Origin: Brevundimonas sp.
GTDB lineage: Bacteria; Pseudomonadota; Alphaproteobacteria; Caulobacterales; Caulobacteraceae
Direction: 5' to 3'
NCBI RefSeq assembly: GCF_030656255.1
Contig: NZ_JAUSOE010000012.1
Location: forward strand, 1-52,036
DNA: 52,036 nt
Each line of letters opens with the position of its first letter. Within the stretch, counting starts at the first letter, position 1. Positions 8,267 through 15,604 of the stretch are shown piece by piece. The notes under the pieces were generated by a model. That model saw only the letters and a program-made list of their open reading frames with translations. It was not told the DNA's origin and searched no databases. Position numbers and translations under genes: made by a program.

Positions 8267-9400
8267 CTAGGCTGCGCGGGCCATATCTGCCTTTGTCATA
8301 GGCAGAAGCAGGCTGTTAGCCACAAACGAGACGGCAGGGACCGCCAGACCATCTCCCAAGAGATGGTAGGCGTCGTTGTAGTTCTTCGGCAGCTTATAAC
8401 TGTCCTCTAACCCCATCAGACGAGCCGCTTCTCGAGCCGATATCAGACGAGAGCGCACACCTTTGGCATCGGAGCATACGACGATTTGTCGGCTTGACCC
8501 GCCACTCGGCGTCCGCAGACAGCCCGCAGTCCCGTCGAGCCGAATTTCGGCTCGCTGAACGCCTCCGGTCGGAGAGGGTCGAGTGCGCCTGTAAAGCGTG
8601 CCCACGACACGCTCCCCCTTGCGAACAGCGTCCTCAAGCTTACGGCGATTTCGATCAGACATCATGCCCAAGAGCTTGGCAGTCTCTTCTTTGGAATGCC
8701 ATGCGACGTCCTTAGGGTGCTCTTCGAAGAAGTCGATAAACTGCACATTTCGCGACGAGACATCCGGCAAGCGCCACCACACCCAAGCCCGTTGTAAATC
8801 TGGGTTCAAATGAGCGTGGGCTGTTCGAAGGGGCTTTGGATGCCAGACGTCATGCGGAGCGTCCTGAACAAAGGCAGGATCGAGAGCGTTTTCGACAGAC
8901 ACTCCGACGATGAACACCCGCTTACGGGACTGCGGGACGAAATGGGCCGCGTCCACAACGACCGCCCCAAATTTGTAGCCGCCGTCATGCATCGCCTGAC
9001 AAATGGCCTGAAAGTCCTTCCCCTTATGGGAGGACAGCATGCCGGTTACATTTTCGAGCACGACAAAGCTTGGCTTTCTCCCTTGAGCAGCCAAGCTTTG
9101 AACCTTGCTCCAGAATGGCCAAAAGGTTCCAGACCGGGTGCCTTTGAGGCCGGCGCCGCCGCCAGCCAAAGACAAGTCCTGACAAGGGAACGACGCCCAA
9201 ATCAGATCGGCATAACCAGGCAGTTTCGCAGCATCGACGTTGTTCACGTCGTCTTCCACGATCTCATCGCCACCCCAGTTAGTGGAGTAGGACTCAACCT
9301 TTTTGGCATCGAAATCATTGGCGAACAGGCACTGCCATGCAGCCCCCAGACCCGCACGCGCCATGCCGCCGCCGGCAAAAAATTCGTAGAAGCTTGGCAT
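8267..9400 (-). CDS. C5-cytosine DNA methyltransferase
   Basis: A 377-residue DNA (cytosine-5-)-methyltransferase, using S-adenosylmethionine. Motifs in order: I (FYEFFAGGGMARAGLG, residues ~4-19), IV with the catalytic Cys (SFPCQDLSLAGGG, ~72-84), VI (VVLENVTGML), VIII (QSRKRVFIVGV), a target-recognition region around residues 190-290, IX (SAREAARLMGLEDSYKLP), and X (LLGDGLAVPAVSFVANSLLL). All catalytic motifs are intact. The start was set at the ATG at 9400 because motif I normally begins within a few residues of the N-terminus; an in-frame start at 9463 would add 21 unlike residues. It forms a two-gene cassette with the GIY-YIG protein, and its 5' end faces the scrap of another methyltransferase. 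Confidence 0.93.
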   Translation of the reverse strand: MPSFYEFFAGGGMARAGLGAAWQCLFANDFDAKKVESYSTNWGGDEIVEDDVNNVDAAKLPGYADLIWASFPCQDLSLAGGGAGLKGTRSGTFWPFWSKVQSLAAQGRKPSFVVLENVTGMLSSHKGKDFQAICQAMHDGGYKFGAVVVDAAHFVPQSRKRVFIVGVSVENALDPAFVQDAPHDVWHPKPLRTAHAHLNPDLQRAWVWWRLPDVSSRNVQFIDFFEEHPKDVAWHSKEETAKLLGMMSDRNRRKLEDAVRKGERVVGTLYRRTRPSPTGGVQRAEIRLDGTAGCLRTPSGGSSRQIVVCSDAKGVRSRLISAREAARLMGLEDSYKLPKNYNDAYHLLGDGLAVPAVSFVANSLLLPMTKADMARAA

Positions 9401-9518
9401 ACGGTTGCTCAGTTCGTTCGCCCTATGTTCCTGTAGCACGAAACAAGGCACATTAGCGGACAAAATGTCGTTGAGTCGGGCAGCGATACTAGATGTGACA
9501 AAATCGAATCACCTCTGG

Positions 9519-9659
9519 GTGCCCGACGACTATCGCCTGCCCTCCAGCGAGAGCGCGGCGCTGAAATTGATGGGCGACGCCGTCGCCGTACCGGTGGTGC
9601 GCGCCTTGACCGAAGGTCTGCTTCTGCCCGCCCTGACCTCACGCCGAGCGGCGGCCTGA
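9519..9659 (+). pseudogene. C-terminal remnant of a second C5-methyltransferase
   Basis: The plus strand encodes VPDDYRLPSSESAALKLMGD, then AVAVPVVRALTEGLLLPAL, before a stop at 9659. This is motif X and the motif IX tail of a C5-cytosine methyltransferase; compare LGDGLAVPAVSFVANSLLLP in the intact enzyme next door. Everything upstream, including motifs I-VIII, is missing, and the sequence before about 9519 no longer resembles the family. It lies on the opposite strand to the intact gene, so it is not a duplicate of that gene's end in place. It is best read as what is left of an older methyltransferase replaced by the incoming cassette. Confidence 0.75.
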
Positions 9660-9668
9660 AACCCGTCG

Positions 9669-9697
9669 GATCGATCCGGCGATACGCCGGATCGATC
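9669..9697. terminator. Bidirectional hairpin between convergent genes
   Basis: Perfect 13-bp stem (9669-9681 with 9685-9697, arm GATCGATCCGGCG) and a 3-nt loop. It lies between the methyltransferase remnant (plus) and ydbL (minus). No strong T-tract follows on either side, though GGGTTT follows on the minus strand. It probably ends the ydbH-ynbE-ydbL transcript. Confidence 0.65.
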
Positions 9698-9723
9698 ATC
9701 TAGGCCTGGCGTCTAGGCCCGGC

Positions 9724-10083
9724 TTAGCGCTGGACCCACTGGCCCTGGGCGTTGCGGTACCACTGGCCCGACTGAATGCGGGGCAGAAGCTGGCTTTCGA
9801 ACATCCGGGCGCCGGCGACATCGGCGCTGGTGCCGGCGTCGGCGGCGCTGCGGGCGTAGGCGGCGCGGCGGCCGGCGTTCATGGCGTCCACGGCGGCGCG
9901 CAGGGCGGCGTCGGAGGTGCTGACCCGGAAGCCGACATAGCCGTCGGCCTGTTCGCCGACCGTGCCGGCGGCCTTGGCCTGGTCGACCAGGGCCTTCTGG
10001 GCTGCGGTCTGGGCCAAGGCGGCGCCGCCGAACGAAACGGCGGCGGCGATTGCGCCGATGGCGAAGATTTTACGAAGGCTCAT
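9724..10083 (-). CDS. ydbL: YdbL family protein (DUF1318)
   Basis: A 119-residue periplasmic protein with a signal peptide (LRKIFAIGAIAAAVSFGGAA, cleaving after ALAQ). The DUF1318 body follows: ALVDQAKAAGTVGEQADGYVG near the start, then AVDAMNAGRRAAYARSAADA and a C-terminal QSGQWYRNAQGQWVQR. The GEQADGYVG and NAxRRAxYA features are typical of YdbL. In Escherichia coli YdbL is encoded with YdbH and YnbE, which bridge the inner and outer membranes for lipid transport, and YdbL is thought to modulate that complex. The order here, ydbH-ynbE-ydbL, is the same. The ATG at 10083 is used because it begins the signal peptide; sequence upstream in this frame belongs to ynbE. Confidence 0.9.
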   Translation of the reverse strand: MSLRKIFAIGAIAAAVSFGGAALAQTAAQKALVDQAKAAGTVGEQADGYVGFRVSTSDAALRAAVDAMNAGRRAAYARSAADAGTSADVAGARMFESQLLPRIQSGQWYRNAQGQWVQR

Positions 10084-10114
10084 GTCGGCCTGTCCTTTCA
10101 AAGAAGCGAGGCGA

Positions 10115-10303
10115 TCAGAAGAGGTTCGGGTTTTGCTGAAGCAGTTGCTGCAGTTCCTGATCCAGCCGAACGCGGACGTCTGCGTCCAATTTGGCGTAGA
10201 TCTGGATCGGCGCAACCTCCAGACGGATGGTCGGGGCGCAGGCCGAGACGGCGACGACGACCGCCCCGAAGCCGAGTCCGGCCAACTGGCGCTTGTTGAT
10301 CAT
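10115..10303 (-). CDS. ynbE: YnbE family lipoprotein
   Basis: A 62-residue lipoprotein with a lipobox around Cys22 (VVVAVSACAPTIRLEVAPIQ). The short mature part continues IYAKLDADVRVRLDQELQQL and ends QNPNLF, which matches YnbE in size and pattern. In E. coli, YnbE is an outer-membrane lipoprotein that multimerises and meets the C-terminus of YdbH to complete a bridge for phospholipid movement across the periplasm. It sits between ydbH (77 bp upstream) and ydbL (31 bp downstream) on the same strand. Confidence 0.9.
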   Translation of the reverse strand: MINKRQLAGLGFGAVVVAVSACAPTIRLEVAPIQIYAKLDADVRVRLDQELQQLLQQNPNLF

Positions 10304-10380
10304 GGCGAGAACTCCGGGTCGGTCAAGGTTGAGAGGGTCAATAGCACGTTCGCGGGTGAACGGTCGCTGAATGGTTCAGC

Positions 10381-13300
10381 TCAAGGCGCCGTCGGGGTGG
10401 CTACGTCAACAGACGGAGGCTCAGGCTCCTGCTGTCCCTGGCGCGCCCGATTCACGGCCATGATGTCGGCGAACAACTGGTTGGCGTTCAGGGTGGTGTC
10501 CAGCGTCAGGTCGATCTGGGTGCCCGACGGCAGCGGCAGCTCCCGGTTCAGGAACTCGCGACTGATCAGCTCGGCCACCGTCAGGCGCAGCTCCTGCCGC
10601 TGCGGCGGTTCGTGCCGCCCCCGGATGTGGAACAGGACCGAGATCCGTCCCTCGTCCAGACTGTTCACATCGGCGCTCAGCACGTCGAAGGCCAGATGCT
10701 CCATCGCCTGATAGGCCAGGTCCTCGACCATATTGGGCGGCACGTCGGCGCCCCCGCCGCCCGCGTCCACGTCGGTCAGCACCTCGCGTTGGATCGACAG
10801 CCGCCCCGGCTGGACCGCGCCCAGGGTTCCGGCCGTGATCGTCAGTCCGGCCTTGGGGTCCATGGTGAAGGGCAGACGGCCTGACACCACCGCATCCAGC
10901 AGAACCTTGTCGGCGAACCCGCTGTCGGCGATCACGTCCCCCAGCTGGACCCGGTCCAGCACGATGACCCCGCTATAGGCCTGGGTCGCGTCCAGAGGCA
11001 CGACCAGCGGCTCGATGGAGACGGTCCCGCCCCCGGCCTGGACCGACCCGCCGGTGATGGTGATCCCCGCCGCGTCGATGGCGAAGTTCAGGTCCAGGGC
11101 CGTGGCGTCGGCCCCGACGTCCAGACTGTCCACCGTCAGTCTCTGGTTCGGCGCCGTGACGACGGCGGGGCTCAGGCTGGTGAATTCGATCTCTCCGCGT
11201 GCGCCCTTGACCGGCCCGGCCGGGCTGACGAAGTCCAGCCCCGGCAGGCTCAACCGCCCGCTGGACGTCGGTTCGCCGTCCTTGGTCCAGTCGAACCGAC
11301 CATCGAACCCGACGGATCCTGTCACTGGCGACTGGACGAAGGCCTCGACCATCGGGCTCAGCATCGAGGGTTGCAGCCCGCCCTCGACGAAAGTCACGTT
11401 CGGCGCCGCGATATGTATGCCCCCCGCGCCGGTTCGGCCGTCGTGGGCCAGGGTCAAACGCCCCAGGGTGGTCGCCGCCGCCTTGCCCGTTCCCTTCAGG
11501 TCGAACCCGCCGGTCCAGCGCTCATTGGCCAAGACCGCCTGCCCCGAGGCCGCAAGGGTCTCGAACCGCTGGGGCGTGGTCGCATCGACGACCTGGGCCC
11601 CCGCCACCGTCGCCGTCAGCCCGACCCCCGCCTTGGTCCCATCCACCACCACCCGACCCGAGGCCTCGGCGAACCGCATGCCCAGGAAGGGGGCGTCGGC
11701 CGACACGCCCTGGAACCCGCCGACCACGCGCCAGACGCCGTCCTTGGAACTCAAGAGGGGTCCGGTCTCGGGACACAGTTTCCCGGCGACCTGATGGACG
11801 TCGTTCTCATCCAGCTCCAGCCGTTCGACCGTCAGATCGACACAGTCGGACGTCGCATAGGTCAGCCGCCCGTCGGCCATGGCCAGCAGGCCGCGCGTCC
11901 GGGCGTCGATCCCGCGCGCCAGATCGAAGTCCAGCCGCGCCCGCCCATCCAGCCGCGCCTCGAAGCCGCTGTCCGTCAGTCGCCATTCCGGCACGGCCAC
12001 GGCCATTTCCGGCAGGCCTCGCCCCCGCGTCGCCGTCAGGGTCAGGGCCCCGCCGCCCAACCGTCCTGGCTCGGCCTGATAGGCGCCCGCGCCCGCCTGG
12101 GCGACCGTCAGCACCCCGCCGTTGGCCGGAGTCAGGGTCACGGGCCGGGCCAGGGTCACGCTGGTCCCCGCCGACCCCGTGGTGAAGCGGACGGACGGCG
12201 CATCCAGGGCGAACGCCCCCAAGGCCGTCTTCATCTCGGTCAGTTCGGCGATCTCGTCCGGCCCCACCGGTCCGAACAGGGGCCAGGCGCCGTCCGTCGA
12301 ATGCAGGCGCCCCTCGGCCGCGATCAAGATCGCCCCGTCCTGGACCACGTCCAGGTTCAGCGCGCCCCGCGCCTGTTTCAACATCAGGTCGCCGAAGCCG
12401 ATCCGGTCGAACGCCGCCGTCACCGGCCCGGTCGCCTCAAAGGCCGTATCGCGCCCGCCCATCGACAGGCCATTCGACTTGATCGAAAGCCCCTGGGCCT
12501 CAGCTTCGCCGGCCTGGCCGGAAGCCGCCGTCAGGTTCAGCGGCGTCTCCAGGCTCCAGCGCACGGCCTCATCGCGCGACACCGTCAGCCGCCCGCCCGC
12601 CGCCGAACCGGCGACCTGACGCGCCGCCAGACCCGGCCCCTCGATCGCCGCCGCCTTCAGGTTCAGGGCGGTCGCGCCTTCCAGCCGGAAGGTCTCGATC
12701 CAACCGGCCGTCACGCCGTCGAACCGCGCCGACAGCTCCGCGTCCCGCGCCTGCGTCTGCTGTCCGCCTTGACCCAAGCCCAGCGCGCCGCCGACCAGCC
12801 GGGCGTCGATCACGGCCCGGCCGTCGCCGCGCCGCGTCTTCATGTCGGGATAGGGCAGGTCGCCGGTCAGGTTCAGCCGCATCGCCCGGCCGTTCAGGGC
12901 GGCGGTCTGGACCCGATCGCCCCCGGCCTCGACCCGCAACGCGATCCGGTCGCCGGTCGTCGTCAGATCGACGACGGCGCCCAGGCCTTCCGCCTCGAAT
13001 TCTCCGCTCTTCAGCGCCGCACGCGGCATCCGCGCGTTCAACCGCATCAGCTTGCCGTCGTCCACCCGCGCATCGGCCAGCAATTGCACCGGCCCATATT
13101 CTGTATCGAGCCGCGCCCGCCCGCCCTCGACGATCACCAGAGGGCTGCGCGAATCCGGCCTGGGCGGCCCGCCTGTGAACTGTTCGACCAGCGGATCCAG
13201 CGACCCCAGGGACAGTTTTCCGTTCTTCCAGCTGGCCCGCATCACCGGTCGCACCAGGCGGATCCGACTGGGCGTCACCCCCATGCCGGTCTTGGACCAG

Positions 13301-13617
13301 GGCAAGGCCACGGCGTAATCCACCTCGACCCGCTCGACGGTCACATCCGGATTGCGCGGATCGCCGATGCGGATGCGGCCGACAAAACCGTCCAGCTCGA
13401 TCCGCTCGACCTCCACATCGGCCTGGACGCCCTGACGCTCCAGCCAGCCGACCAGAACCTCGCGCGCGGCTGCGCGACGGTTCAGATAGAGGGCCGCCGC
13501 CAGCAGGGCCACGACCACGAATACGGCGAGCAGGCCCAGGCCCAGACGACGCCGCAGGCCGCCCTTGCGCTTGACGCCTCGGGATCGGTCGGAAGGACTG
13601 GCCGGAACTTCGGTCAA
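10381..13617 (-). CDS. ydbH: YdbH family AsmA-like intermembrane lipid transport protein
   Basis: A 1078-residue protein with one N-terminal membrane anchor (RLGLGLLAVFVVVALLAAAL, about residues 26-45). A very long repetitive beta-rich periplasmic body follows, of the kind that forms a hydrophobic groove in AsmA-like proteins (TamB, YhdP, YdbH). The C-terminal third carries the YdbH dicarboxylate-transport-type signature (PF11739): AYSGVIVLDRVQLGDVIADS, then LDAVVSGRLPFTMDPK and later DVLSADVNSLDEGRISVLFH. The last ~50 residues (IDLTLDTTLNANQLFADIMA) should meet YnbE. Known role in E. coli: phospholipid transport to the outer membrane, redundant with TamB and YhdP. The start is a TTG at 13617, without a strong ribosome site, so the first residues are uncertain. 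Confidence 0.9.
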   Translation of the reverse strand: MTEVPASPSDRSRGVKRKGGLRRRLGLGLLAVFVVVALLAAALYLNRRAAAREVLVGWLERQGVQADVEVERIELDGFVGRIRIGDPRNPDVTVERVEVDYAVALPWSKTGMGVTPSRIRLVRPVMRASWKNGKLSLGSLDPLVEQFTGGPPRPDSRSPLVIVEGGRARLDTEYGPVQLLADARVDDGKLMRLNARMPRAALKSGEFEAEGLGAVVDLTTTGDRIALRVEAGGDRVQTAALNGRAMRLNLTGDLPYPDMKTRRGDGRAVIDARLVGGALGLGQGGQQTQARDAELSARFDGVTAGWIETFRLEGATALNLKAAAIEGPGLAARQVAGSAAGGRLTVSRDEAVRWSLETPLNLTAASGQAGEAEAQGLSIKSNGLSMGGRDTAFEATGPVTAAFDRIGFGDLMLKQARGALNLDVVQDGAILIAAEGRLHSTDGAWPLFGPVGPDEIAELTEMKTALGAFALDAPSVRFTTGSAGTSVTLARPVTLTPANGGVLTVAQAGAGAYQAEPGRLGGGALTLTATRGRGLPEMAVAVPEWRLTDSGFEARLDGRARLDFDLARGIDARTRGLLAMADGRLTYATSDCVDLTVERLELDENDVHQVAGKLCPETGPLLSSKDGVWRVVGGFQGVSADAPFLGMRFAEASGRVVVDGTKAGVGLTATVAGAQVVDATTPQRFETLAASGQAVLANERWTGGFDLKGTGKAAATTLGRLTLAHDGRTGAGGIHIAAPNVTFVEGGLQPSMLSPMVEAFVQSPVTGSVGFDGRFDWTKDGEPTSSGRLSLPGLDFVSPAGPVKGARGEIEFTSLSPAVVTAPNQRLTVDSLDVGADATALDLNFAIDAAGITITGGSVQAGGGTVSIEPLVVPLDATQAYSGVIVLDRVQLGDVIADSGFADKVLLDAVVSGRLPFTMDPKAGLTITAGTLGAVQPGRLSIQREVLTDVDAGGGGADVPPNMVEDLAYQAMEHLAFDVLSADVNSLDEGRISVLFHIRGRHEPPQRQELRLTVAELISREFLNRELPLPSGTQIDLTLDTTLNANQLFADIMAVNRARQGQQEPEPPSVDVATPTAP

Positions 13618-13933
13618 ACAGGGACGCCGTATCGATTGAGAACTGATCGCCGGACCACCATCGCCACCCTCGATGCGAATACAAGCCTCAAGCGTCGCCG
13701 ATAGCCCCCAGGCTCTGCGTCCGTCGCAGCCAAGCTGGGCGACAAGAGGGCGAGCCTGCGTGTCAATCGCATGAGTCTGTGAGACTTTTTCCGCCCACGT
13801 CCGGTTCTTAACGGTTTGTAACGGTCTGTCTTCCCAAACTGAGACAGGCAGGTTATAGCCGATGACTTCGCGCCCTGGGGTCTATCGGCGCGATTTTGGG
13901 TAAAAAGTTTGGCGCCTCGGGCGTCGCAACACG
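13618..13933. promoter_or_regulatory. Divergent promoter region between ydbH and the M23 gene
   Basis: These 316 bp separate two divergent envelope genes and contain no convincing coding sequence. The part at 13770-13860 is less GC-rich (AACGGTTTGTAACGGTCTGT) and probably holds the promoters. The 11-bp word GGTTTGTAACG overlaps a second near-copy, GGTCTGT, which could be a regulator site. No regulator is assigned. Confidence 0.35.
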
Positions 13934-15298
13934 ATGAGACCGATGGCTCAGTTCGACCCACGCCGCCAACCTATGCGTCTCGCACCGCATGTCGTGACCG
14001 CCGCCGCCGCCATTTCGGTGGCTCTTCTGGCCGGTCGAGTCTACCAACCCGCTCAGGCGGAAGAAGTTCCCGTAATGTCGTCGGCCCAGATGGCCGCGAT
14101 GGAAGTCCAGGCCTTCGCCGCCGCCAACGCCCCGGCCGGCATGACCGCCCCGGAAGCCGTCCCCGTTCAGATCCGTCGCGGCGAAACCTTCGAGCAGGCC
14201 GTGCGCCGCACCGGCGTCGCGCCGGAAGAAGCCAGCGCCGTCGCCGCCACCGTCGCCAACGCCTTCGATCTCGCCGACCTCCGCGCCGGCCTTCGCTTCG
14301 AAACCGCCATCGCCAAACCGCGCGACGGCCGGGGCGACGCCCGCCTGATCGGCCTGACCATGCGTACCGGCCCGGCCAGCCAGCTGACCGTGTCGCGCAG
14401 CTTCGACGGCGCCCTTCGCCTGCGTTCGCTGGAAGAAAAGGTGACGCACGAGACCGTGGTCCTGAAGGGCGACGTCGAACGCTCCCTGTCCGCCAGCGCC
14501 CGCGAACTGGGGGCCACCGCCTCCATCGTCCGCTCGGCCAGCCGTCTGTTCGCCACCAAGTTCGACATGCAGCGCGACATCCGCGCCTCAGACGAATTCA
14601 CCATGGTCTTCGACCGCGACGTGACCGAGGCCGGTCGCACCGTGGGCGTGGGCGACCTGATGTACGCCGAACTGCGCGGCGTCACCTTCTATCGATTCAA
14701 GCCGGCCGGCGCCAAGGAAGCCCAGTTCTTCGACGCCTCGGGCAAGAACCTGCGTTCGGCCATGATGCGCACCCCGCTGCAGAATTTCCGTCGCGTCTCG
14801 TCAGGCTTCGGTTTCCGCACCCATCCGATCTCCGGCTACAAGAAGATGCACCAGGGCATCGACTTCGCGGCCGGAACGGGCACGCCCATCGTCGCCCCCG
14901 CCGATGGCGTGGTGGTCGAGGCGCGTCGCTGGGGCGGCTACGGCAACTGGCTGCGCATCCGCCACAACAACGGCCTCGAGAGCGGCTACGGCCACCTGTC
15001 GCGCTACGGCTCCGGCATTCGCGCCGGTCAGCGCGTCAGCCAGGGCCAGGTCGTCGCCTATGTCGGTTCGACCGGCGCATCGACCGGCCCCCACCTGCAC
15101 TATGAACTGTGGCGCAACGGCCGACGGATCAATCCCGCCGGCGTCCGCACCCAGGAAGGCACCGAACTGTCGGGCGCCGACCTCGCCGCCTTCCGCGCCG
15201 AAAAAGCCCGCATCGACCGCATCATCGCCTCTGGCGGCCAGAAACGCCCGGCCCTGCAACAGGCCTCCGCCGACGGCCTGCGCCCCGCCCGGGGCTGA
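13934..15298 (+). CDS. M23 family murein endopeptidase, secreted or membrane-anchored
   Basis: A 454-residue peptidoglycan hydrolase. An N-terminal hydrophobic stretch (HVVTAAAAISVALLAGRVYQ) acts as signal or anchor. The central ~200 residues form an inhibitory or LysM/OapA-like region, and the C-terminal M23 LytM domain covers about residues 290-400. Zinc ligands are visible: HQGIDFA (His and Asp), HLSRYGSG region, and HLHYELW (the HxH pair). FGFRTHPISGYKKMHQG is the standard domain entry. All catalytic residues appear present, so it should be an active D,D-endopeptidase rather than a degenerate EnvC-like activator. The start may be the ATG at 13934, 13943 or 13973. A strong terminator follows at 15321. 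Confidence 0.92.
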   Translation: MRPMAQFDPRRQPMRLAPHVVTAAAAISVALLAGRVYQPAQAEEVPVMSSAQMAAMEVQAFAAANAPAGMTAPEAVPVQIRRGETFEQAVRRTGVAPEEASAVAATVANAFDLADLRAGLRFETAIAKPRDGRGDARLIGLTMRTGPASQLTVSRSFDGALRLRSLEEKVTHETVVLKGDVERSLSASARELGATASIVRSASRLFATKFDMQRDIRASDEFTMVFDRDVTEAGRTVGVGDLMYAELRGVTFYRFKPAGAKEAQFFDASGKNLRSAMMRTPLQNFRRVSSGFGFRTHPISGYKKMHQGIDFAAGTGTPIVAPADGVVVEARRWGGYGNWLRIRHNNGLESGYGHLSRYGSGIRAGQRVSQGQVVAYVGSTGASTGPHLHYELWRNGRRINPAGVRTQEGTELSGADLAAFRAEKARIDRIIASGGQKRPALQQASADGLRPARG

Positions 15299-15320
15299 TC
15301 AAACCTGAACGCACGCTTCC

Positions 15321-15350
15321 AACCCGCGCCTTCGCCGGCGCGGGTTTTCT
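15321..15350 (+). terminator. Terminator after the M23 gene
   Basis: Perfect 10-bp stem AACCCGCGCC / GGCGCGGGTT around a 6-nt loop, followed by TTTTCT wholly or partly in the stem end. It lies 23 nt past the stop codon. Confidence 0.85.
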
Positions 15351-15546
15351 ATTGCATGAACCAGTGAAGTGAAACCGACGACTGCGCTGCAGCGATCGAA
15401 TTTAGAGATGCGTGTGCGAAAGAGATGGCGCGCCGCTTGGACGAATATGGTGGTCGTCTCGAACGGCGACATGGTCGACCGGTGATAGATCCGCCGGATC
15501 ATCGCCTCTAGCCCTCCCCCGTCGAGAGAGACAGCAGCCGCACAAG

Positions 15547-15581
15547 GGAAAAGGGCGGCGAACCCGAAGATCCGCCGCCCC
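15547..15581 (-). terminator. Terminator after the TonB receptor gene at 15605
   Basis: An 8-bp stem (15553-15560 with 15573-15580, arm GGGCGGCG). On the minus strand it is followed by TTTTCCCTT. It lies 24 nt past the receptor stop. Between it and the M23 terminator (15351-15546) I see no gene I can support. Confidence 0.78.
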
Positions 15582-15604
15582 TCGCCTGTCTACTCAGTCG
15601 CGGC

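Noticed and set aside
11371..13704. A 777-codon open frame on the plus strand
   Set aside because: It is antisense to ydbH, Arg/Gln/His-rich, and shows no domain. YdbH on the other strand is clearly real.
15424..15510. A 28-codon plus-strand frame between two terminators
   Set aside because: It has an AAAGAG before its ATG but is too short and unrecognised, and there is no promoter or conservation evidence.
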